NCBI GenBank assembly: GCA_021443045.1
Contig: JABUUT010000006.1
Location: 46,701-63,979 of the forward strand
From: Fibrobacteraceae bacterium
Lineage (GTDB): Bacteria > Fibrobacterota > Fibrobacteria > Fibrobacterales > Fibrobacteraceae
Direction: 5' to 3'
Length of the DNA: 17,279 bases
A program made the translations under genes and the position numbers. The stretch's first letter is position 1. Every line of letters starts with the position of its first letter. The notes below the pieces were generated by a model that searched no databases, had not been told where the DNA came from, and saw nothing but the letters and a program-made list of their open reading frames with translations. Shown here in pieces: positions 1-5,421 of the stretch.

Positions 1-210
1 GTGGCCAACGGCCACATTTCCAAGGACGAGGAAGTGGTGGTCATTAGCACCGCCCACGGACTCAAGTTCACCGAATTCAAGGTGGGCTACCACGAACAGA
101 AGTTGGAAGGTATTGCTAGCAAGTATGCAAACCCCGTGTTCAAGGCCCCAGCCGAAATTGGCCCCGTCATGGATATTCTGAAAAAGGAAATGGCCGCAAG
201 AAAGCGATAG
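1..210 (+). CDS. thrC: Threonine synthase, C-terminal fragment (5' end outside window)
   Basis: This is the last 69 codons of a gene that enters from the left edge. The segment STAHGLKFTEFK followed by YHE and a YANP stretch resembles the C-terminal part of PLP-dependent threonine synthases, which convert O-phosphohomoserine to threonine in the cytoplasm. The PLP lysine and the body of the enzyme lie outside the window, so the call rests on this tail alone. The GTG at position 1 is only the first codon in frame, not a start. The gene ends in TAG and a strong terminator follows 36 bases later. Another fold-type II PLP enzyme is the main alternative. Confidence 0.72.
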   Translation: MANGHISKDEEVVVISTAHGLKFTEFKVGYHEQKLEGIASKYANPVFKAPAEIGPVMDILKKEMAARKR

Positions 211-246
211 CTTTCAAGGCCATCCGCAGGGGCGAAGATTCCACAA

Positions 247-290
247 ATGCAAAAAAATCCCAGTTTTCAAAACTGGGATTTTTTTTGCAT
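247..290. terminator. Bidirectional rho-independent terminator between convergent genes
   Basis: A long, nearly perfect inverted repeat runs from ATGC at 247-250 to GCAT at 287-290. The core stem is ATCCCAGTTTT/AAAACTGGGAT, with an A-tract of 7 on the left and a T-tract of 8 on the right. It therefore ends in a U-run when read on either strand. It lies 36 bases after the threonine synthase stop and 23 bases after the stop of the facing secreted-protein gene, so it should serve both. Confidence 0.9.
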
Positions 291-313
291 CCAGGAAAGC
301 CCTAGTCTAATTT

Positions 314-841
314 TTACTTGCCAGATATAGTTTCGTTAATGCTCTTGCCGCCCATTTCTTGGCAGGAACGTCCTTGGTTGTCTACGGACACAGCAATGCC
401 TCTGGCTACGGGGCGAACAAAACGCCAAGGCCAAAAACCAAAGCGCTGAGAACCCACATAATTGATTACAGCGTTGCCACCTAAATCACGGGTATTCTTT
501 TCCAATACAGGAAGAATAGAAGCCACGGACCCATAAACACCCTTGGCCGCCTTTACCTTTTTCAACTGTTTGAACATAACACCCTGAGGTTCCTTGGCAA
601 ATAGGCAAAGTTCTCCAGGCTTGCTCAAATCAACACCAGACTGAACAGCAGCAGGAACTTCTGCAGGAGCTTCCTCAGCAGGTGCGGTTTCTGCGGCAAC
701 GTTTTCTGCAGCAGAAGTTTCTGCAGTCGTTGTTTCTTCTGCAACCGCTTCTGTGGAGGCTTCTTCGGCAACAGTTTCTTCTTGAGCAAAGGCCAATACA
801 GCCCCAGCAAACAATATGGAAGCAAACAATTTATTTTTCAT
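314..841 (-). CDS. Secreted protein with Ala/Glu/Thr-rich linker and small C-terminal domain, function unknown
   Basis: The 175-residue protein starts with a clear Sec signal peptide: a basic n-region MKNK, a hydrophobic core to about residue 18, and a likely cleavage after AFA-19. There is no lipobox cysteine, so it should be released to the periplasm or beyond. Residues 20 to about 68 are a low-complexity linker of Glu, Ala, Thr and Val. The C-terminal domain (about 70-165) contains NTRDLGGNAVINYVG and two cysteines (in GELC and RSC) that could form a disulfide. It distantly recalls the small alpha/beta domains of the RcsF/YbjQ type, which is only an impression. The start is supported by AAGGAG 5 bases before the ATG. 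It ends at the shared terminator. Confidence 0.85.
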   Translation of the reverse strand: MKNKLFASILFAGAVLAFAQEETVAEEASTEAVAEETTTAETSAAENVAAETAPAEEAPAEVPAAVQSGVDLSKPGELCLFAKEPQGVMFKQLKKVKAAKGVYGSVASILPVLEKNTRDLGGNAVINYVGSQRFGFWPWRFVRPVARGIAVSVDNQGRSCQEMGGKSINETISGK

Positions 842-884
842 ATTACTCCTTGGATTTTTTAAACTCTTGTAAAAACACCTGGGG

Positions 885-892
885 CATATATA
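885..892 (-). promoter_or_regulatory. Possible promoter (-10 TATATA/TATATG) of the secreted-protein gene
   Basis: On the minus strand TATATATG lies 44 bases before the ATG at 841. It predicts a start near 880 and a leader of about 39 bases that contains the AAGGAG ribosome site. No convincing upstream element is visible because the preceding sequence is T-rich. Weak assignment. Confidence 0.35.
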
Positions 893-918
893 AAAAAAAG
901 AGCCACAAAAAGAAAGGG

Positions 919-953
919 CAAAAAAGAAAGAGCCCTCTTGCGAGGACTCTTTC
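919..953 (-). terminator. Rho-independent terminator, minus strand
   Basis: A 12-bp stem spans 926-937 and 942-953 with a 4-base loop (938-941). As minus-strand RNA the one imperfect position (933/946) is a G-U wobble, whereas on the plus strand it is a C-A mismatch. On the minus strand it is followed at once by six T (925-920). It therefore works best on the minus strand. It would end either a small RNA starting near 1050 or read-through from the 1167-2468 gene. Confidence 0.8.
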
Positions 954-1050
954 CTAAGAAGGAGAAAAATGAGAGGGTTGAGGAACCTACGACCTATCAG
1001 GAGGGGAGCAATGATTAGGTTTTATTAGGATTTACCCTTGACCATCTCTG
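920..1050 (-). ncRNA. Candidate small RNA of about 125-130 nt with CU-rich loop
   Basis: The 325 bases between 842 and 1166 carry no obvious long gene. On the minus strand a -10-like TATATT (1062-1057) predicts a start near 1050, and the terminator at 953-919 gives a defined 3' end. Between them the RNA can form a stem CCU(A)AUCA/UGAUAGG around a loop containing CUCCCCUCC, and a short GGUU/AACC hairpin. The loop is complementary to Shine-Dalgarno-like GGAGG sequences, as in C-rich-loop regulatory RNAs. I do not recognise a known family: it lacks the conserved 4.5S, tmRNA and RNase P cores. No good -35 is visible. The same DNA encodes a 19-codon ORF on the other strand, so this call competes with that one. 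Confidence 0.35.
969..1028 (+). CDS. Possible 19-residue Arg-rich micropeptide
   Basis: An ATG at 969 follows AAGGAG (959-964) with a 4-base gap and opens a 19-codon frame ending in TAG at 1028. The peptide is MRGLRNLRPIRRGAMIRFY, with six arginines. The ribosome site is good, but no convincing plus-strand promoter is seen. The hairpin at 926-953 lies just upstream, so transcripts from the left would meet it first. No plus-strand gene lies downstream, so it is not a leader peptide for attenuation. It may be chance. Confidence 0.2.
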   Translation: MRGLRNLRPIRRGAMIRFY

Positions 1051-1056
1051 ATACCA

Positions 1057-1062
1057 AATATA
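1057..1062 (-). promoter_or_regulatory. -10-like element TATATT of the candidate small RNA
   Basis: TATATT on the minus strand, in the context GCGTATATTTGG, also fits the FCB -7 pattern TAnnTTTG closely. It would start transcription near 1050. The expected -35 position holds only a weak match. Confidence 0.35.
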
Positions 1063-1166
1063 CGCATTTTAGAAACCAGAGAAACTACCAAATTGCTTAT
1101 TTTTTTTAGGAAATGTTACTACACACAGCCTACCTCTTCAACCGAAATTTCAGAGGAGCCGTGAAG

Positions 1167-2468
1167 TTATTCTTCCCTAAAAACAATCTTGCACTTGGGA
1201 ACGAAACGGAATCCACCGCGACGGTGGCGTTCAATTTCAAAGAACTTTTTAACACCTTCGCTTTGAGTTCCATCTTTTTCATCAGTGCCATTGATGTGTG
1301 CAATAACGCGATTCAAGCGGCTTTCAAAGTTTGGACGAAGAGGGTCCATGCAAATGGCTGGGTCTCTCTTGAACTCTCGGTTTTCGTATTCTTCACGACC
1401 TGTGGCGGAGTACTCGCGAAGCAAGTTGCGAAGGATGCGGGCCGGAACATTGCGCATCAAATGTTTGTTGTTTACAGAAATTGAATCATCACTCTTGTAG
1501 TACACGATGGTCACAGAATCATTCAACGCTTCCAGCAAGGCTTCCTGAGCTTTTTGAATAGGAGCCCAAGCATCAAATTCCTGCTTAACCACAGCACTCA
1601 TCAACTTATTGAATGGCTCTGGAGCCACAATGTTTGCCTTGTAGTCCAGGAACACAATCGCAGCTGGAGCACCGTAGTAGCAGCCCTTGTGGATCAAAAC
1701 AGCCCCCGTGGCCTCATCAACCACATCCTCTAGTCCGCGCACACAAGTCACCTTCTTTTCCGCTTCAACGGGCCATTCCAGTCCGTACTCTGCGATACAT
1801 TCTTCAAAGGAGGCGTACTTTCCAACGCGGCGGCCATTAACATACACATAGCCATCATCATTCTTTTCTGCAGTAAGGCGATTCTCCAAAGCTTCTACAA
1901 AGGAAGTTTGAGCAGCCCTGAAACCCACATATTCGTATGCAGGGGTATTCAGCAAGATAGGGCCAATCTGCACAAGTCCATTGAACCAGCGCATGGGGTT
2001 GGTGACCAGCGCACCTGGAGTGTCAAACCGGAAGGTGAAATATTCCTTGCGATTTCCATCCACCAGTTCCCGACGGAGGAATGCAGAGTCCTTCAACATG
2101 GTGTAACGTTTGGGAATAATATCCAAACAAAGCTGGCGAACATCATCGGTGGCGTAGAACTGGGAAATATAGGGCAAATAGGAACGCAACACACTGCGGG
2201 CCGGAATGGCTTCAAAAGTGGAACAGCGGTCAATGATGCGCTGCACAAAGGCATCTGGATTTTCGCCTCGGTCATAGAGCCAGGAAACCACAGCATTCAT
2301 AATGATGCGGTGGGAACTTTCTTCAACAAAGGAACCTTCCAGATAAATATCGTTAAGCATTTTAACCGTTATACGAGGCTCCTTCTTAACCAACGTCAAG
2401 ATATCTTTCGTCTGATACGAAATAAGCAACTCTATATGTGCCAACTGAAGGAACAAATTCGAAAGCAT
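1167..2468 (-). CDS. Unrecognised protein with winged-helix-like C-terminus, possible regulator
   Basis: I do not recognise this 433-residue protein. It has no signal peptide or membrane segment and is probably cytoplasmic. The N-terminal third is helical and charged (for example LVKKEPRITVKMLNDIYLEGSF). The middle has mixed alpha/beta character, with YVYVNGRRVGKYASFEEC around residues 215-232. The last 115 residues follow the pattern of an OmpR-type winged helix: a strand with ISVNNKHL, a helix with ARILRNLLREY, a basic NFESRLNRVIAHI helix, then FFEIERHRRGGFRFVP as a wing-like hairpin. That domain is inference from pattern only. I prefer ATG 2468 over the in-frame GTG at 2477, because GAGGTG sits 6 bases before this ATG. 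The gene is divergent from mutL and two small inverted repeats lie between them, which would suit autoregulation. Confidence 0.85.
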   Translation of the reverse strand: MLSNLFLQLAHIELLISYQTKDILTLVKKEPRITVKMLNDIYLEGSFVEESSHRIIMNAVVSWLYDRGENPDAFVQRIIDRCSTFEAIPARSVLRSYLPYISQFYATDDVRQLCLDIIPKRYTMLKDSAFLRRELVDGNRKEYFTFRFDTPGALVTNPMRWFNGLVQIGPILLNTPAYEYVGFRAAQTSFVEALENRLTAEKNDDGYVYVNGRRVGKYASFEECIAEYGLEWPVEAEKKVTCVRGLEDVVDEATGAVLIHKGCYYGAPAAIVFLDYKANIVAPEPFNKLMSAVVKQEFDAWAPIQKAQEALLEALNDSVTIVYYKSDDSISVNNKHLMRNVPARILRNLLREYSATGREEYENREFKRDPAICMDPLRPNFESRLNRVIAHINGTDEKDGTQSEGVKKFFEIERHRRGGFRFVPKCKIVFREE

Positions 2469-2495
2469 TATACTCACCTCATTTATCTATCGACA

Positions 2496-2531
2496 TGATG
2501 GTTTTCCATCACTACTATTTATGTTACATAA
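2496..2531. promoter_or_regulatory. Two inverted repeats in the divergent mutL intergenic region
   Basis: TGATGG-TTTT-CCATCA (2496-2511) and TTATGT-T-ACATAA (2519-2531) are perfect inverted repeats, 7 bases apart. The first lies in the probable leader of the minus-strand gene and could be an RNA hairpin. The second could be an operator or part of that gene's promoter. Function is inferred from position only. Confidence 0.35.
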
Positions 2532-2543
2532 GTTAGTAATTTT

Positions 2544-2576
2544 TTTGGCGTTAAAACAACATTTTGTCTATATTTA
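2544..2576 (+). promoter_or_regulatory. Predicted mutL promoter, FCB type
   Basis: TTTG (2544-2547), a 21-base spacer, then TATATTTA (2569-2576) closely match the Bacteroidota-type pattern TTTG-N19/21-TAnnTTTG. Counting from TATATT as a -10 hexamer places +1 at 2581, the A of the mutL ATG. This predicts a leaderless transcript, and no Shine-Dalgarno sequence is present. Confidence 0.6.
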
Positions 2577-2580
2577 TGCC

Positions 2581-4353
2581 ATGAAAACGGCTGAAATACA
2601 CCTTTTAAGCGATGAAATAATCAATAAAATTGCCGCAGGAGAGGTCATAGAAAGGCCAGCCTCTGCCGTAAAGGAACTTATTGAGAACGCCATAGATGCC
2701 AAAGCCACCCGAATACAGGTACAAATTGAGCAGGGTGGCAAGTCTAAAATACAGGTTTCAGACAACGGCAAAGGAATGAGCGAAGCCGATTTAGACATCT
2801 GTTACCTAAGGCACACCACATCCAAGCTACACAATGCCGACGACTTGTTTCACCTCGAAACCAATGGCTTTAGAGGTGAAGCCGTTGCCTCTATTGCTGC
2901 CGTATCCAAATTGACCATCACCAGCGCCAACGACGAGGGTGACAGCGGTAAAATCGTTATTTCAGGTGGAGATGTTGTAAAAAAGGAACAAGTGCAAGCC
3001 AGCAGGGGAACCAATTTTTTAGTGGAAGACCTTTTTTTTAACACCCCCGTTCGCAAGGCTTTTTTAAGTAGCGAAGCTTCCGAAACCACAAGAATTACAG
3101 ATGTTATTATAAAAGCCGCCATAGCCCACCCTGAAATTCGATTTGACTACAAAGTCAACGACAAGTCTGTATTTATAGGCGTTCCCGGAGAGCCACGAAA
3201 CCGCATAGCCGAGGCCATAGGCTCTGGCATTGCCAAAAACCTTTTAGAAGTAGATTACACCGAAGCTGGAGTTCATGTATCCGGCTTTATTTCGCCCACC
3301 ACAGAAACTAAAGGAAAACGGCAGCACCACTACCTATTTCTGCGCCACCGCCCCATCGAAAGCAAAATGATTTCCAAAGCGGTAACCCAAGCCTACGAAC
3401 CCTACGGTGCCAACTGCAAACCCGTATCCATTCTGTTTCTCGATATGCCCGACATGGAGTTTGACGTTAACGTCCACCCAGCCAAAAGAGAAGTTCGCTT
3501 TAGCAATGGCAATCTTGTTTTTTTAGTGGTAACCCACGCCATCCGCCACACCTTTGAACAAGAATTTAAAGCAGAATCCCCCTTTATCGACCTTAGTGAA
3601 GAAATAAAAGAAGATGTTCGGTTACAGGTAGAAGCCCCCAAAAACCTTATTAAAGAGCCTCCACGAAAATTTTACACCGTCGATGACACCGTTCAAGATT
3701 TATTTAGCCAACCAGAGGCTCAAAAAATCATTCCTCTGGAACCCCACTACAATACGGAGAACAACCCCAAGCCAGCCCCTTGGACTGCCCCTACATTTTT
3801 TCAAATTGCCAACACTTACATTGCCGGCGAAGACGCCGGCGGCCTACTGATTATTGACCAACACGGGGCACACACCCGAGTTCTTTATGAACAAGCTTTG
3901 GAGACCTTAAAAAATGGGGGTGCCCAAGATAGCCAAGAGCTTTTGTTTCCAGAACTCATCGAACTGTCTAAACTGGAAAAGCAAATTTTAGATTCTGTTC
4001 AGGAGCCCCTTAAAAAATTAGGCTTTTATGTGGAACCTTTTGGCGGCGACACTTTTCAAATCCGCTCCATACCCAGCGCCCTCCCACTTTCACGAGCCAT
4101 AAAGGCGGTTCATGATTTTTTGGAAGACTATGGCGAAAACGCCTGTGACGACATGGTTAAAATTCAAGATGCCATGGCAAAGGCGTGGGCAAAAACCAAC
4201 GCCTATCAGGCAGGCGACAAACTCAAGCCCGAAGAAATGGCAAACCTGGTGGGTCAACTAATGGTAACCGAAGACCCTTTAAAAACACCGTATGGTGGTC
4301 CCACCTTAATGCGTTTCACCCTAGACGAATTAGCCAAAAAATTCAAGCGTTAG
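2581..4353 (+). CDS. mutL: DNA mismatch repair protein MutL, nuclease motif degenerate
   Basis: The 590-residue protein is the ATPase that couples mismatch recognition by MutS to strand removal. The GHKL ATPase is clear: IAAGEVIERPASAVKELIENAIDA (helix with the catalytic Glu), DNGKGM, HTTSK and GFRGEA. The NVHPAKREVRF segment closes the second N-terminal domain. A C-terminal dimerisation domain follows a linker of about 340-400. The endonuclease motif DQHA(X)2E(X)4E is DQHGAHTRVLYE here (426-437), so the first Glu is Thr432. The AC motif is Ala-Trp (535-536), and CPHGRP is TPYGGP (569-574). All three suggest loss of nuclease activity, as in MutH-type MutL. I chose ATG 2581 because homology begins there and the promoter points to it. 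The stop codon overlaps that of lpxB. Confidence 0.96.
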   Translation: MKTAEIHLLSDEIINKIAAGEVIERPASAVKELIENAIDAKATRIQVQIEQGGKSKIQVSDNGKGMSEADLDICYLRHTTSKLHNADDLFHLETNGFRGEAVASIAAVSKLTITSANDEGDSGKIVISGGDVVKKEQVQASRGTNFLVEDLFFNTPVRKAFLSSEASETTRITDVIIKAAIAHPEIRFDYKVNDKSVFIGVPGEPRNRIAEAIGSGIAKNLLEVDYTEAGVHVSGFISPTTETKGKRQHHYLFLRHRPIESKMISKAVTQAYEPYGANCKPVSILFLDMPDMEFDVNVHPAKREVRFSNGNLVFLVVTHAIRHTFEQEFKAESPFIDLSEEIKEDVRLQVEAPKNLIKEPPRKFYTVDDTVQDLFSQPEAQKIIPLEPHYNTENNPKPAPWTAPTFFQIANTYIAGEDAGGLLIIDQHGAHTRVLYEQALETLKNGGAQDSQELLFPELIELSKLEKQILDSVQEPLKKLGFYVEPFGGDTFQIRSIPSALPLSRAIKAVHDFLEDYGENACDDMVKIQDAMAKAWAKTNAYQAGDKLKPEEMANLVGQLMVTEDPLKTPYGGPTLMRFTLDELAKKFKR

Positions 4354-5390
4354 TGTGAATCCATATAGTCTACAATCTGCCGGCAACCCGTTTTTGAACA
4401 TTTAAAGAAAATAAATTCTGGATACTTTTGAAAACCTAATAGAATATTGGGCAATGCGAAATATTTTGTTTTCACCAGCAACTTTCCCAAAAGATAAGTT
4501 AATTTATCTGTTATCGTAGAAACAATTAGATTTCCCTGTGACCAATGAACTTCTAGTGTGGCACTGCCTGGAGGGGTAATAACATACTCCGCATTATAAA
4601 ATAGAGAAGCCCTATGAGTGGCTTCAGCAGCCATTTCTACAGAAATCCACTCAGGAACACTCCCCTTAAAATATTTTTTTAGGGCTTGTGTAAAAGTTAA
4701 AACAAGAGATTCTCGGGAAATCAAAATTTTTATTCCAATGTTCCCCATTTGGGAACTCCTAGAAATATACTCTTGAGCAATGTTCAAATAAAAATCAATA
4801 TTTCTAAGGGCCTGTTTTTTTCGACTTCCCGGTAAAAGCAAAATATAAGGATTTTCTTCTTTTGAAACCTTTATAGAAAAATCAAAATTATGAAGAGCCT
4901 TTTTAAAAGGGTGTTCCAAAAGCGTGGCAGAGCAACCATGCTTTTCAAAGAACTGCCGTTCAAAATCAAAGAGCACCTGCAAGTTCACATTTCTCAGTTT
5001 TTTAACCCGCCCTTTTTTCCAGGCCCACACTTGAGGAGGCGCCACATAAGTTACCGGCTTTCCATACTTTTTGGCAAGAGCGGTTAAAACCATATTAAAG
5101 CCAGGGTAATCTACAGCAACCAAGCCTTTACAACATTCGCTTTCCAACGTTTTTTTTAAAATTTTTAAAAAGCGACGCAGTTTAAAATAGTGAGGAACCA
5201 CATCGCCAAAACCCGACACAGGAAGGCTTTCGTAGGGAATCAAAAGCTGCAACCCAGCTCGCTGCATTCGATACCCACCAACCCCCTTTACGGCAAAGCC
5301 CCGGCCAACATAATCCTTCACAAAAGATTCCCCAAGAATATCACCGGAATCTTCACCTGCACAAAATAGAATGTAAGGGCACTCTGCCAA
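4350..5390 (-). CDS. lpxB: Lipid-A-disaccharide synthase
   Basis: LpxB joins UDP-2,3-diacylglucosamine to lipid X, making the lipid A disaccharide at the inner face of the cytoplasmic membrane. Family landmarks are AGEDSGD (residues 11-17), GVGG, VDYPGFN, the YVAPPQVWAWKKGR segment, HPF, LLPGSR, GSATLE and the LPN segment near the end. At 346 residues it is somewhat shorter than the usual 370-390. The shortfall is at the C-terminus, where the gene runs 4 bases into the end of mutL. The start is TTG at 5390, supported by GAGG 5 bases before it; homology (CPYILFCAGE) begins right there. It lies 31 bases after dnaE on the same strand with no terminator between, so it is probably co-transcribed. 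Its presence shows an outer membrane with lipid A. Confidence 0.95.
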   Translation of the reverse strand: MAECPYILFCAGEDSGDILGESFVKDYVGRGFAVKGVGGYRMQRAGLQLLIPYESLPVSGFGDVVPHYFKLRRFLKILKKTLESECCKGLVAVDYPGFNMVLTALAKKYGKPVTYVAPPQVWAWKKGRVKKLRNVNLQVLFDFERQFFEKHGCSATLLEHPFKKALHNFDFSIKVSKEENPYILLLPGSRKKQALRNIDFYLNIAQEYISRSSQMGNIGIKILISRESLVLTFTQALKKYFKGSVPEWISVEMAAEATHRASLFYNAEYVITPPGSATLEVHWSQGNLIVSTITDKLTYLLGKLLVKTKYFALPNILLGFQKYPEFIFFKCSKTGCRQIVDYMDSH

Positions 5391-5421
5391 GAAAACCTCA
5401 ATTTTTAGCCTACAAGGAATC

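Noticed and set aside
682..957. Open frame of 91 codons on the plus strand opposite the secreted-protein gene
   Set aside because: It is the shadow of the Ala/Glu-rich repeat on the other strand: Leu/Gln/Phe-rich, with no ribosome site or family likeness.
975..1000. tRNA-like stretch on the minus strand (GGTCGTAGGTTC resembles a variable loop and T arm)
   Set aside because: There is no D arm or acceptor stem, and the T loop reads TTCCTCA instead of TTCRA, so a tRNA or clear tRNA relic cannot be supported.
1908..2498. 196-codon open frame on the plus strand opposite the orphan protein gene
   Set aside because: There is no ribosome site or recognisable domain, and the minus-strand frame is longer, has a good ribosome site and a protein-like composition.
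2521..2580. Upstream in-frame ATG giving mutL a 20-residue extension
   Set aside because: The extra residues include the predicted promoter, lack family similarity and have no ribosome site; MutL homology starts at 2581.
3823..3840. Perfect hairpin GCCGGCG-AAGA-CGCCGGC inside mutL
   Set aside because: It lies in a well-conserved coding region (AGEDAGG) and no T-run follows, so it is explained by codon choice rather than a terminator.
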